A stretch of 64,000 nt of DNA. Origin: Anaerolineae bacterium. Its GTDB lineage: Bacteria > Chloroflexota > Anaerolineae > Anaerolineales > Villigracilaceae. The position numbers were made by a program, and so were the translations under genes. Every line of letters starts with the position of its first letter. Within the stretch, counting starts at the first letter, position 1. The stretch is from positions 48,428 through 112,427 of the forward strand of contig JABGOQ010000133.1 in assembly GCA_018645405.1 (NCBI GenBank), in the 5' to 3' direction. Shown piece by piece: positions 1 through 8,383 of this stretch. Under the pieces are notes generated by a model. That model was not told the origin of the DNA, made no database searches, and was given only the letters and a program-made list of their open reading frames with translations.

Positions 1-2
1 AT

Positions 3-1241
3 CCCCGCCCAAGCGACCTCGCGGTCGTGGATGAAATCCCATCAGAAATAGACGTTGCCATCATCGGCGGCGGCTATACGGGATTGAGCGCGGCGCGCAC
101 ACTTGCCGAAAATGGGACAAGCGTTATTGTGTTGGAGCGCGAAACGATTGGTTGGGGAGCCAGCTCGCGTAATGCGGGCATCACTGGCAGCAGCCTGAAA
201 GCCGGGATGCCGACCATCTTTAAACGCTATGGCAAAGAATACGGTTTGAAGTTTTGGGAATCTTCGCTAGACATGTTGGAACTGATCAAAGACCTCGACA
301 ATGAAGAAGGAGTAGATTTTGATTGGCACCAGAGTGGCGATTTGGGCTTGGCATTCAAAGCCTCTCACTTTGACAGCATGGTAACCAGAGCGAAATGGTC
401 CAAGGATAATCTGGGGGGTGACGTAGAAATAGTGCCACCCTCCAAAATGCGAACGAAAATTGGTAGCGATGCTTATCATGGAGGCATTATTGATAAACAT
501 GGTATTGGCTTGCACCCGGCAAAGCTCGTTTTTGGTCTGGCAGAAGTAGCCGCTCGAAAAGGCGCGCTTTTATGCGAAGAAGCTGGTGTTTTTAAAATCG
601 AAAAAAAAGCGCAGGGCTTCATATTGCATACCATTAAGGGTGTACTGAAAGCCAAAGAGATTGTTGTGGCGACCAATGGATACACAGATCGGTTGGTGCA
701 AAAACTCAATCCCAAAACTTTCCCGGTGGGTAGCTATAGTATTGTCACTGAGCCGTTATCAAAAGAGTTGCAAGATGAAATCAGCCCCGAAAACCATGTC
801 TTCTTTGATTCGAAGTGGTTTCTCAATTATTTCCGATTAACTCCAGATGGACGTATGCTTTGGGGAGGACGCAACGATCTGAGTACAACTCTGGATTTAG
901 AAAAATCAGCGAATACCCTGCGCGCTCAAATGGTGCGTGCTTTCCCTCAATTGGCAGATGTTCCGGTCACTCATACCTGGACAGGTCAACTAGGCTTAAC
1001 TTTTGATCTTATGCCCAATATCGGTGTTGAAGATGGCATTCACTATGCCTTTGGCTACGGCGGTCATGGATTGCATACGGCCCTTTATTTGGGTCGCGAG
1101 ATAGCTTGGCTTCTCACAGGCAAGATAAAAAGTAGCCCTTATATGGAGATTCCCCACCAGACTTATTTCTTCTACCGTGATAAGCCCTGGTTTTTACCTT
1201 TTGCTGTTAGCTTTTATAGATTCCGTGATTGGATATCTTAG
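3..1241 (+). CDS. DAO-family FAD-dependent amine/amino-acid oxidoreductase, 5' end cut by window edge
   Basis: Flavoprotein oxidase of the glycine/D-amino-acid oxidase (DAO) superfamily, expected to oxidise a C-N bond of an amine or N-methyl amino acid in the cytoplasm. The FAD Rossmann motif GGGYTG lies near the start, followed by WGASSRNAG, the second conserved flavin-contact segment of this superfamily. A GTG at position 27 could serve as start, but the frame stays open to the window edge, and the related oxidases in this window carry about 45 residues before the Rossmann motif. The true start is therefore probably outside. The C-terminal part ends normally. It precedes a saccharopine-dehydrogenase-like gene and two peptide-type ABC ATPases on the same strand, so it probably belongs to a transport and catabolism operon. 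The substrate is not predictable. Confidence 0.85.
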   Translation, partial: PRPSDLAVVDEIPSEIDVAIIGGGYTGLSAARTLAENGTSVIVLERETIGWGASSRNAGITGSSLKAGMPTIFKRYGKEYGLKFWESSLDMLELIKDLDNEEGVDFDWHQSGDLGLAFKASHFDSMVTRAKWSKDNLGGDVEIVPPSKMRTKIGSDAYHGGIIDKHGIGLHPAKLVFGLAEVAARKGALLCEEAGVFKIEKKAQGFILHTIKGVLKAKEIVVATNGYTDRLVQKLNPKTFPVGSYSIVTEPLSKELQDEISPENHVFFDSKWFLNYFRLTPDGRMLWGGRNDLSTTLDLEKSANTLRAQMVRAFPQLADVPVTHTWTGQLGLTFDLMPNIGVEDGIHYAFGYGGHGLHTALYLGREIAWLLTGKIKSSPYMEIPHQTYFFYRDKPWFLPFAVSFYRFRDWIS

Positions 1242-1252
1242 TTTTGTCATTT

Positions 1253-1281
1253 ACTTTTGAGAAATCTCAAAAGTTTATAAT
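1253..1281 (+). promoter_or_regulatory. Palindrome next to a perfect -10 box, candidate operator/promoter
   Basis: A perfect inverted repeat (ACTTTTGAGA, two-base centre, TCTCAAAAGT; 1253-1274) is followed at once by TATAAT (1276-1281). It lies 12 bp after the upstream stop and 39 bp before the next start. A palindrome covering the -35/spacer region is a typical repressor site. A weak terminator for the upstream gene is the alternative. Confidence 0.4.
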
Positions 1282-1319
1282 CATATAGAGCAAGTTAATT
1301 CTTTTAAGGAGAATGATCG

Positions 1320-2489
1320 ATGAAAATCACAGTTCTTGGTGGTGCTGGAAAGATGGGCTGCATCTCAGTTCAATCCTTGGTGCTAGATGACCGCGTGGAT
1401 GAAGTAGTCATTGCCGACATCAACACCGAACAAGCCCAGGTCGTGGCTGATTATTTAGATAGCCCGAAAATCAGCATTCAAAAAGTAGATATCAACGACG
1501 AAGAAAGCCTTATGAAGTCATTAGAGGGGGCAGATGCTTGTCTGAACGCCGCAATATATTATGTGAACTTGCCTGTGATGGAAGCCTGTCTTAAGTCTAA
1601 GGTGCCCTATACAGATATGGGAGGATTATTTTACGGGACAAGAGAACAACTTAAATTACACGATCGATATGCCGCAGAAGGGGTTAGCGCGGTATTATGC
1701 ATGGGGTCTGCTCCTGGTGTGCCCAATATCCAAGCTCGCTACGCCGCTGATAGATTGGATTCCATCGAGAGCATAAAAATTTATGATGGCATCAAACCCC
1801 CTCCACCAGATGACCTCCATTTTTCCTATGCGGTTCCAACCATTGTAGATGAGTTGACAGTAGAGCCGATGGTTTTCGAAAACGGTGAGTTTGTTGCTAA
1901 ACCGCCCTTGAGTGGTTTCGAAGATTACTGGTTTGAAGCTCCTTTGGGCATGATTCCTATGCATTTATCTTTGCATTCAGAAGTTGCCACATTGCCCGTT
2001 ACATTCAAAGATAAAGGCATTAAAGAATGCTTTTTTAAGATCAATTATTGGGGCATGTCCAAGTTGATGGTTGAAAAATTGCAGGTGCTGGCGGACTTTG
2101 GCTTCACAAGCGCAGATGCGGTAAATGTTAAAGGAAGTTCTGTCACACCGCGTGACTTGGCAATTTCTTTGCTCTCAGGGAAGGTGCATTCTCTTACCGA
2201 TTTGCTGGCTCCTCCCACGCTAAAACCACCAGATTGGGCAAAAGAAATCGTTACCGAAATTCATGGCACCAAGGATGGCGAGGAAATTACTTACCGTCTG
2301 GGCACACTGACGTGTAAAGGTGCCCTGCCTACTGGTTTGGTTCCAGCAATAGCTGCCATCTGGCTTGCTGAGGGACGTGTGAAACCAGGTGTATACCCAC
2401 CTGAAGCTGCCCTTGATCCCGAGGACTTCTTCAAGGAACTTGAAAAGCGGGATGTCTTCACGAAAGTAACTGTTTCGCAAATGGTTTAA
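1320..2489 (+). CDS. Saccharopine dehydrogenase-like NAD(P)-binding oxidoreductase
   Basis: 389 residues, similar in layout to the saccharopine dehydrogenase / LYS9 family, which handles NAD(P)-linked oxidation or formation of secondary amines between amino acids and oxoacids. The first residues form a Rossmann strand-turn-helix with GGAGKMG (residues 7-13), and an acidic residue ending the second strand (ADIN) suggests NAD preference. The middle holds the family's conserved NAAIYYVN-type segment and a C-terminal catalytic domain. The start is supported by AAGGAG eight bases upstream. It sits between an amine oxidase and two ABC ATPases on the same strand. A role in breaking down an N-linked amino acid (opine-like) fits the context but is inference. 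Lysine biosynthesis is less likely given the surroundings. Confidence 0.8.
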   Translation: MKITVLGGAGKMGCISVQSLVLDDRVDEVVIADINTEQAQVVADYLDSPKISIQKVDINDEESLMKSLEGADACLNAAIYYVNLPVMEACLKSKVPYTDMGGLFYGTREQLKLHDRYAAEGVSAVLCMGSAPGVPNIQARYAADRLDSIESIKIYDGIKPPPPDDLHFSYAVPTIVDELTVEPMVFENGEFVAKPPLSGFEDYWFEAPLGMIPMHLSLHSEVATLPVTFKDKGIKECFFKINYWGMSKLMVEKLQVLADFGFTSADAVNVKGSSVTPRDLAISLLSGKVHSLTDLLAPPTLKPPDWAKEIVTEIHGTKDGEEITYRLGTLTCKGALPTGLVPAIAAIWLAEGRVKPGVYPPEAALDPEDFFKELEKRDVFTKVTVSQMV

Positions 2490-2501
2490 AATAAGAAAGA
2501 A

Positions 2502-2551
2502 CGTCCCGCAGGTTTAAAGAAAGTAAATTGATTTCATCAACCTGCGGGACG
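2502..2551 (+). terminator. CCCGCAGG-type hairpin between dehydrogenase and ABC genes
   Basis: A perfect 13-bp stem (CGTCCCGCAGGTT / AACCTGCGGGACG) encloses a 24-base spacer. No U-run follows, so it may be an mRNA processing or attenuation hairpin rather than a true terminator. Nearly the same stem recurs at 4670-4717 and 21014-21064. Confidence 0.45.
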
Positions 2552-2601
2552 GTTATCTCATCGAAACGCAAAAGTATCAATTAAGTTTTTTAGGAAAAAA
2601 T

Positions 2602-3621
2602 ATGGGAACTAGCCAAAGAGAAAAAGACACAAACATTAAAAACAAAAAAACAGAGGATGATTTTGTAGTTGTAGATAATTTGGTCAAGCACTTTCCTGTT
2701 CGGGGGGGCATACTTAAGAGAGTGGTTGATTGGGTACAGGCTGTGGATGGAGTCAGCTTTACCGTAAAAAAAGGGGAAACGCTGGGTTTGGTAGGTGAAT
2801 CTGGATGTGGCAAAACAACGGTAGGCATGACAATGTTGCGCCTGCTGGACCCAACCAGCGGAAGTGTAAAGATTGACGGAACGAATATCTACGACCTCGA
2901 CCGAAAAGGTCTTAAGGCAATGCGCCGAAAAGCCCAGCTAATTTTTCAGGACCCTTATGCATCCTTGAATCCTCGTAAGCCAATTGGGGATTCTATTATG
3001 GATGGTTTGGAGATCCATAAAATAGGGAAAGCAAAAGAAAGACGCGATGTCATGGTGGATTTACTTCAAAAAGTAGGTATGCAAGAATATCATGCCCATC
3101 GTTATCCCCATGAATTTTCAGGCGGACAACGACAAAGAATTGGAATTGCTCGCGCCTTGGCTCTAAAACCGGAATTCATTGTCTGTGATGAACCGGTCTC
3201 GGCTTTGGATGTTTCAATCCAATCGCAAGTACTAAATCTCCTCCAGGACCTTCAGGAAGAATTTAATCTGACTTATTTATTTGTTGCACATAACCTCTCG
3301 GTGATTGAACATATTTCAGATCGGGTTGCCGTCATGTATTTAGGCAAAATCGTAGAATTAGCTCCCTGTGACGATTTGTTTATAAAACCCTTGCATTATT
3401 ACACCCAAGCCCTGATGTCCGCGATTCCAGTCGCAGACCCAGAAGCGAAAATAGAGCGCATTATCTTGGAAGGTGAAGTCCCAACCCCCATCAATCCGCC
3501 CTCAGGATGTCGATTCCATCCGCGTTGCACTGCGGCTACAGAGAAATGCAAATTAGAAGTGCCTCCGCTCATAGAATATAGACCAGAGCATTGGTCAGCT
3601 TGTTGGCATGTGGAATTATAA
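2602..3621 (+). CDS. Oligopeptide/dipeptide ABC transporter ATP-binding protein (OppF/DppF-like)
   Basis: Cytoplasmic ATPase subunit of a peptide/opine/nickel-type ABC importer, 339 residues, the usual length. It has Walker [10 protein letters not shown], signature FSGGQRQR, Walker [11 protein letters not shown], and the C-terminal oligopeptide/dipeptide tail with a [11 protein letters not shown] motif. AGGA lies upstream of the ATG. The companion ATPase follows after 39 bp. No permease or solute-binding protein is present downstream, so these are probably upstream, outside the window. The long charged N-terminal leader (about 30 residues) is slightly unusual. The substrate could be a peptide, opine or betaine-like compound, and the surrounding amine-catabolism genes favour the latter. 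Confidence 0.93.
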   Translation: MGTSQREKDTNIKNKKTEDDFVVVDNLVKHFPVRGGILKRVVDWVQAVDGVSFTVKKGETLGLVGESGCGKTTVGMTMLRLLDPTSGSVKIDGTNIYDLDRKGLKAMRRKAQLIFQDPYASLNPRKPIGDSIMDGLEIHKIGKAKERRDVMVDLLQKVGMQEYHAHRYPHEFSGGQRQRIGIARALALKPEFIVCDEPVSALDVSIQSQVLNLLQDLQEEFNLTYLFVAHNLSVIEHISDRVAVMYLGKIVELAPCDDLFIKPLHYYTQALMSAIPVADPEAKIERIILEGEVPTPINPPSGCRFHPRCTAATEKCKLEVPPLIEYRPEHWSACWHVEL

Positions 3622-3660
3622 AATTTACTTTACGAGACACCTTGACCCAAAGGAATAAAT

Positions 3661-4638
3661 ATGAAAAAAAATGAAGACAAAGCAGTCCTGGAGGTTTCTA
3701 ACCTAAGAACATATTTCCATACCGAAGATGGCGTAGTAAAAGCGGTAGATGGTTTAGATTTTCACGTAAACGCTGGTGAAATCGTGGGGCTGGTTGGGGA
3801 ATCTGGGTGCGGAAAAACAGTTACATCGCTTTCCATTATTGGGCTAATAGCCTCCCCTGGCAAAGTACAGGGAACAATAAAATTTGAAGGCAAAAATATG
3901 CTGAATTTGTCTACAAATGAAATATCAGAAATTCGTGGAAATTACATGTCCATGATTTTTCAACAACCACAGAGCAGCCTAAACCCAGTCCTTACCGTGG
4001 GAGAGCAAATCACCGAAGTTCTACACATCCACAAAGATATAAAAAAAGACGAAGCTTGGGATGAAGCGATTGAGATGCTTCGACTGGTTGGTATCCCTGC
4101 CCCTGAAAAGAAAGTCCATGCTTACCCCCACGAGATGTCTGGTGGGCAGGCGCAAAGAGTGATGATAGCGATGGCTCTCATTCTAAAGCCAACCTTATTG
4201 ATCGCTGACGAACCAACCACCGCATTGGATGTCACCATTCAGGCGCAAATCCTGGATCTAATGCGCGGTCTCAACAAGAAAATGAATACCGCCGTTATTC
4301 TAATCACCCACGATCTAGGCGTAATAGCCGACATGGTCAGTTGGGTTGCTGTGATGTATGCGGGGAAAATTGTCGAACAAACCTCCATTAAAGCCCTTTT
4401 TGCCGAGCCGCTACACCCATATACGCAAGGTCTCATCGGCTCCATTCCCATTCTTGGACATAAAAAGAAACGGCTGGACGTTATCCCGGGCGTTGTCCCG
4501 AACCTCGTCAACTTGCCTCCCGGATGTGCTTTCGCCTCTCGTTGTGATCAGAAGATCGAAGTTTGCGACCAGAAAATGCCCGATTTAATAAAATTGAAAC
4601 CCGGGCATGAGGTACGTTGCTGGTTATATCAAAAATAG
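3661..4638 (+). CDS. Oligopeptide/dipeptide ABC transporter ATP-binding protein (OppD/DppD-like)
   Basis: Second ATPase of the same importer, 325 residues. It has Walker [10 protein letters not shown], signature MSGGQAQR, Walker [12 protein letters not shown], and the C-terminal [10 protein letters not shown] segment of the Opp/Dpp family. AAAGGA lies seven bases before the ATG. The gene order F then D is the reverse of the commonest D-F order but still makes a normal heterodimer pair. The operon ends here with a good intrinsic terminator at 4670-4717. It probably energises import of the substrate used by the upstream flavin oxidase and dehydrogenase. Specificity lies in the missing binding protein. 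Confidence 0.93.
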   Translation: MKKNEDKAVLEVSNLRTYFHTEDGVVKAVDGLDFHVNAGEIVGLVGESGCGKTVTSLSIIGLIASPGKVQGTIKFEGKNMLNLSTNEISEIRGNYMSMIFQQPQSSLNPVLTVGEQITEVLHIHKDIKKDEAWDEAIEMLRLVGIPAPEKKVHAYPHEMSGGQAQRVMIAMALILKPTLLIADEPTTALDVTIQAQILDLMRGLNKKMNTAVILITHDLGVIADMVSWVAVMYAGKIVEQTSIKALFAEPLHPYTQGLIGSIPILGHKKKRLDVIPGVVPNLVNLPPGCAFASRCDQKIEVCDQKMPDLIKLKPGHEVRCWLYQK

Positions 4639-4669
4639 AGTCAGAAAAATTATTTGGAATTTAAATATC

Positions 4670-4717
4670 ATCCCGCAGATTTTTCTCTAATGGATAATGA
4701 GAACCTGCGGGATTTTT
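4670..4717 (+). terminator. Intrinsic terminator after the ABC genes
   Basis: Stem ATCCCGCAG / CTGCGGGAT followed by TTTTTAATT, 32 bp after the last ABC-gene stop. It shares its stem core with the hairpins at 2502-2551 and 21014-21064. Confidence 0.7.
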
Positions 4718-4730
4718 AATTGGAAATAGC

Positions 4731-4866
4731 ACCGCAACGCGCGTGGATTTAGGCTTGCGTGCTGTACCCAAACATCTTCGCGGCGTAAACGAAATCGCGT
4801 CTACGCCAAGAAAATGTTGACCAATGCCGAGCAAGTTGAGGTCGAGTGCGAAGCGGCTTCTCATCC
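4731..4866 (+). repeat. Nested-palindrome intergenic repeat, copy 1
   Basis: Copy of a dispersed family of about 145 bp. Diagnostic blocks are GGCTTGCGTGC, the arms GGCGTAAACG and CTACGCC, AAGAAAATGTTGA, GCAAGTTGAGGTC, and the end GCGGCTTCTCATCC. Inner and middle arms are mutually complementary, so the unit can fold into a branched hairpin. It ends 7 bp from the 3' end of the minus-strand EamA gene. Confidence 0.85.
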
Positions 4867-4872
4867 CCTTTA

Positions 4873-5766
4873 TTATGTATAGGCAATATCGCTAAGGTAT
4901 ATCACCACGCCAGAAAGAACGATCATCCCTGCCCCGATAATTTGAATCAGGATCAATTTCTCACCCAGAAAAAGTATTGCCAGCACGCTAACGATAATCG
5001 GCGTGACCATCGACATGAGGGTCATATAAGATGCGGTGGCGAGATGGAGGGTGCGGTAGAGATAGATCCAAGCCATTGCCAGAGCAATGCCGCTCGCGAT
5101 TGCGTAGAGAGTGAATGATGAATCAAATGAGCAACATGCCAGGGTGGTGTGAAGGTTTCCGAGCATTTCAGGAAAAAAAACAGAGATGGCGATAAGGGCA
5201 AAGAAGACGGGCAGGCTTGCCAGGGGCTTTTGCATTGTGACCACATCTGCGTTAACAGATTGTCTTTGCATGATTTTGCGTACTAAAACATTGCCCAATG
5301 ACCAGCAAAAGCAGGCTCCCAAGATAAAAAGATCGCCAACTTTTGGCAACAGACTTTGCCCTTTTGTGGTTAGGAGGTAGGCACCAATGAGCATCACGAA
5401 AACGACTGCAATTTTTAACCCAGAGAGCTTTTCTTTAAGAATTAACCACGCGAAAAAGATGGTGGTTATAGTGGCTAATTTGACAAGGAATCCCGCGTTT
5501 ATGGCATCTGTGAGTGCGATGCCGATGATGCTTAAATAAGTTCCCAAACCAGATTGGATGATATTGGCTAGGAATAATTCCCAAAATAATTTGGGTTGGT
5601 GCTTGAATAGTTTCCCTAGATCAGGACCCGATTTGGGGAGAAGCAAAATGGATAAAGTGGCGATGGTTGTAAAAATCAATATGATTTGAAAAGGTAGCAC
5701 CATTGCCCCTGCGATGAATCCCAATTTGGCAACAAAAATCTGGAGTGCCCAGAAAGCTGAGAACAT
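4873..5766 (-). CDS. EamA/DMT-superfamily transporter
   Basis: Integral membrane carrier of the drug/metabolite transporter superfamily (10-TMS EamA type), 297 residues from the ATG. Long hydrophobic helices run through the whole length, with the internal repeat typical of two EamA halves and charged loops between helices (for example LKEKLSG and FLGEKL, the conserved xGEx(I/L) position). It may export an amino acid or metabolite. The ATG at 5766 has no ribosome-binding site and starts inside what looks like the first helix. The frame is open for 17 more codons upstream, with GGAG correctly spaced before an ATC at 5805, so a non-standard start or small sequence error is possible. Its 3' end abuts a palindromic repeat. 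Confidence 0.87.
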   Translation of the reverse strand: MFSAFWALQIFVAKLGFIAGAMVLPFQIILIFTTIATLSILLLPKSGPDLGKLFKHQPKLFWELFLANIIQSGLGTYLSIIGIALTDAINAGFLVKLATITTIFFAWLILKEKLSGLKIAVVFVMLIGAYLLTTKGQSLLPKVGDLFILGACFCWSLGNVLVRKIMQRQSVNADVVTMQKPLASLPVFFALIAISVFFPEMLGNLHTTLACCSFDSSFTLYAIASGIALAMAWIYLYRTLHLATASYMTLMSMVTPIIVSVLAILFLGEKLILIQIIGAGMIVLSGVVIYLSDIAYT

Positions 5767-6069
5767 GAGTACATTGAAAAGGGGGGATTTCGAGATGGTT
5801 TTGATGGGTTTTTCTCCAAAATGTTATTAGGCTTATGCCCAAGTGAATTTAATGGTCAAGAAACTCGGTTTTTGTCGTGACTATAGAGCATTTCTGTGAA
5901 AACTAATGATATATAGCCAAAAGGGCCTTGGGAGAAAAGGAAAAACCGAGTTTCTTGATTTTCTTAGATAAAAATGGCAACAAGAGGTGTTTTTTTACAC
6001 TTCTTGTTGCCAAAATGGAGTTTGTTTATACAAGGCAAGATTGTAAATAAGAAAACCTTATCTTGAAGT
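5767..6069. other. Gene-free stretch with two inverted repeats
   Basis: 303 bp between the EamA gene and the AOR gene, both on the minus strand. It holds a long-range inverted repeat with arms TCAAGAAACTCGGTTTTT (5856-5873) and its complement at 5939-5957, separated by about 65 bp, and a tight hairpin at 5976-6011. Promoter elements for the EamA gene should lie here, but none is convincing. Confidence 0.6.
5976..6011 (-). terminator. Strong hairpin downstream of the AOR gene
   Basis: 15-bp stem GGCAACAAGAGGTGT / ACACTTCTTGTTGCC (one G-T pair) with a six-T loop, 59 bp after the AOR stop on the minus strand. Probably ends the MoaD-AOR transcript, although no clear U-run follows. Confidence 0.5.
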
Positions 6070-7998
6070 TCAGTCTAACTGGTCAGCGACCCAGTCCAAG
6101 CCGAGTTCGTCCAGCTTGGCGCGGGAGGGGATGCCAGTCTTTACGTCCCAGCCACATTGCTCAAAATATGAATCCAGCGCAGATTCGACTTCATCGCGGT
6201 CGAGTTTCCAGCCATCGCTTACGCCACCTTTGAGGGGCTTGAAGAGTTTTTCAGGGATAACGTCGTTTTTGCGATCCATGCCTTCGCGGGCGTTGAAGGC
6301 TCGCATCATATTCAGTCGGCGTTCGCCTACTTTTTGCAATTCTTCAAAGCTCATATCTTCCCAACCTGTGACAGTGCGCACCAACTCAACCATATCATTT
6401 GGGCCATAGAGTTGCCATGCAGGGCCATAGACAAATTGGCATAAATTCAGGCTATCCATTGTGCTGTACATTTGCTGTGAAGCGATCGTAAAGCGAATTT
6501 TTTCTGCGTTTAGCGAGCGAGCTTCCACGCCCTCCGTAAATCCTAAAACAGCCATGCGTTCGGCGTAGTATTCAAAATCATCTTCAAAAGATGGGTCATG
6601 TTCATGGGTCTGGTGGTCTGCGCCGTAGGGATTTGTCGCGTATATAACTGCCAAAGAGCGTTTCACGCGCGGCATATGGGCGGGGGCTTCTTGTCCTTTG
6701 AATGTGATTAAGTAGGCTTCTGTGCCACGACCAACTTCACTGGCAGCACGCTCGGAACCTTCAGCCAACAAATCGCCGAAGCCCTCGCGTTTGGCGATTT
6801 TCTCTGTTAATTTGACCATTGATTCTGCATTGCCCCACGTCAGGTCAAGACCGTCCGTGTCTTCCAGAGTCAATTTACCTTCGTTGAATGCTTCAAATGC
6901 CCAAGAAATGGTCGCGCCGCAGGAGATGGTATCCATGCCATATTTATTGCAAAGTTCGTTGGCTTTGCTGATGGCGCCTAAATCATCCACCGCGCAATAA
7001 TTACCGAAAGTGGATGTTGTTTCATACTCTGGCCCACCATATTTGGGGTCAACTTTATAGTCGCCCTCAGTAATCTCTACTACACGTTTACAGCGCACGG
7101 TGCAGGCGTAGCAGGTATCTCGGCCTAGGCGATCCTGCTTTCCTTCGGCGGCTCCTCGTAAAATGGTATCGTACATGGTCGTGCCGTCAATGGGTTCCCA
7201 GCCATCAAAAACGCCGCTATTGTAGTTGTAGGTAGGCAAGGTGCCAGATGATTGATTCGCACCAGTTGTCTCGGCTGTGCCGTATTTTCCTAGCCCTGCA
7301 ATATCAGATTCGGGAAAGTTCTTCGCGCCCCATTTTGCCAATTTTTTGAAAGCATCTTTATCAGCTACAGTAGGGCGTTTTTTGCCGCGCACGGCAATGG
7401 CTTTGAGATTTTTGGACCCCATCACTGCACCCATGCCAGTACGTCCATTTGCACGATTCGACATGCTGAAAATTCCAGCAAATCTAACGCCATTTTCTCC
7501 GGCAGGACCAATTTGCAGAACTTCGATTTTATTATCATCCAACTCTTCTTTGATGGATGCCTCAGCTTCACCCGTTATCTTCCCCCACAAATGCGATGCG
7601 TCGCGTAACTCGAATTTGCCCTCGTTGATCCACAGGTATACTGGTTTTTCAGATTTTCCCTTAATCACGATGGCATCGTATCCGGCAAATTTAAGTTCAG
7701 AAGGGAAGAAGCCGCCGCTTTGTGAATCGCCAATTGCGCCGGTTAGCGGGGATTTTGCCGCTGCAGTCATCCGGCTCTGCCCAGAGATGGCGGTTCCCGT
7801 CAGCACGCTTAATGCCAAAACCAACCTATTATCAGCCCCGAGTGGGTCAACACCAGCGGGCATATCCTTGAGCAAATAGTGCATCGCCAAGGCGCTACCG
7901 CCCATATATTTGCGATAAAAAGTTTCATCGGGCTCTTCTACATGAAACTTCCCGCTTGTAAGATTGACATGCAAGATTTTTCCGTTATAGCCATTCAT
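6070..7998 (-). CDS. Aldehyde:ferredoxin oxidoreductase (tungstopterin AOR family)
   Basis: Cytoplasmic enzyme that oxidises aldehydes to carboxylic acids with ferredoxin as acceptor, using a bis-pterin tungsten (or molybdenum) cofactor and one [4Fe-4S] cluster. 642 residues, slightly longer than typical AORs (about 605-620). The N-terminal domain has the family segment NRANGRTGMGAVMGSKNLKA (residues 181-200). Cluster cysteines C296, C299 and C303 form CYACTVRC, with the fourth probably in the later SLNLCQF segment. AAGGAG precedes the ATG. A MoaD-like gene lies 32 bp upstream on the same strand. In this context it could clear aldehydes made by amine oxidation (formaldehyde or aliphatic aldehydes) while reducing ferredoxin. 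The substrate is inferred. Confidence 0.93.
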   Translation of the reverse strand: MNGYNGKILHVNLTSGKFHVEEPDETFYRKYMGGSALAMHYLLKDMPAGVDPLGADNRLVLALSVLTGTAISGQSRMTAAAKSPLTGAIGDSQSGGFFPSELKFAGYDAIVIKGKSEKPVYLWINEGKFELRDASHLWGKITGEAEASIKEELDDNKIEVLQIGPAGENGVRFAGIFSMSNRANGRTGMGAVMGSKNLKAIAVRGKKRPTVADKDAFKKLAKWGAKNFPESDIAGLGKYGTAETTGANQSSGTLPTYNYNSGVFDGWEPIDGTTMYDTILRGAAEGKQDRLGRDTCYACTVRCKRVVEITEGDYKVDPKYGGPEYETTSTFGNYCAVDDLGAISKANELCNKYGMDTISCGATISWAFEAFNEGKLTLEDTDGLDLTWGNAESMVKLTEKIAKREGFGDLLAEGSERAASEVGRGTEAYLITFKGQEAPAHMPRVKRSLAVIYATNPYGADHQTHEHDPSFEDDFEYYAERMAVLGFTEGVEARSLNAEKIRFTIASQQMYSTMDSLNLCQFVYGPAWQLYGPNDMVELVRTVTGWEDMSFEELQKVGERRLNMMRAFNAREGMDRKNDVIPEKLFKPLKGGVSDGWKLDRDEVESALDSYFEQCGWDVKTGIPSRAKLDELGLDWVADQLD

Positions 7999-8030
7999 TA
8001 TGCACTCTCCTTTTTGGCGCGGTGAGATTT

Positions 8031-8267
8031 TTATCCACCGCTAATTGATGAAAATATTTTTACTTTGTCGCCATCTTGTAATTGGCGTGATTTATCTGTC
8101 TCATGAACACCATTTACACTGGTAACCATTTTTCGCTTGATATCAAGTTTGTTGAACAGGTCAGTAAGTGTTGCACCTTCATCCAATTGCAAGATTGCCC
8201 GCCCCTTTGATTCGGGGGGGAGTTTTTCTCGCAAGATTGAATAAAGCTGCAGGTGAATTTTTGGCAT
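8031..8267 (-). CDS. MoaD/ThiS-family sulfur carrier
   Basis: 78-residue ubiquitin-like protein ending in Gly-Gly (SISGG), the thiocarboxylate-forming tail of MoaD, which donates sulfur for the pterin dithiolene. Immediately upstream of AOR in the same orientation, a common arrangement in which a dedicated MoaD helps supply tungstopterin to AOR. No clear Shine-Dalgarno sequence precedes the ATG. The protein is otherwise a standard beta-grasp fold with LREKLPPE and KVKIFSSISGG segments. A ThiS-like role cannot be excluded from sequence alone, but the AOR linkage favours cofactor synthesis. Confidence 0.85.
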   Translation of the reverse strand: MPKIHLQLYSILREKLPPESKGRAILQLDEGATLTDLFNKLDIKRKMVTSVNGVHETDKSRQLQDGDKVKIFSSISGG

Positions 8268-8290
8268 GGTTTATTATATTTCAAAACCTA

Positions 8291-8383
8291 AATAGCGGTG
8301 TAAACGGGATAATGCTCACGTCACGAAGATGTTGAAAAACGGCACGCAAGTTTAGGTCACGGGCGAGGCGGGGTACTTCATCC
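8291..8383 (+). repeat. Nested-palindrome intergenic repeat, copy 2 (partial)
   Basis: Retains the right half of the family: GGTGTAAACGGGAT, CACGAAGATGTTGAAAAA, GGCACGCAAGTTTAGGTCAC and TACTTCATCC. The left arm is missing. Its right end touches the stop codon of the DAO gene transcribed in the opposite direction. Confidence 0.75.

Noticed and set aside
7277..7879. 200-codon open frame on the plus strand inside the AOR gene
   Set aside because: It lies antisense within a well-supported AOR gene, its translation has no recognisable motif, and it has no ribosome-binding site.
8268..8382. Molybdenum/tungsten cofactor riboswitch ahead of the MoaD-AOR genes
   Set aside because: The stretch is essentially repeat copy 2 and lacks any recognisable Moco-motif.
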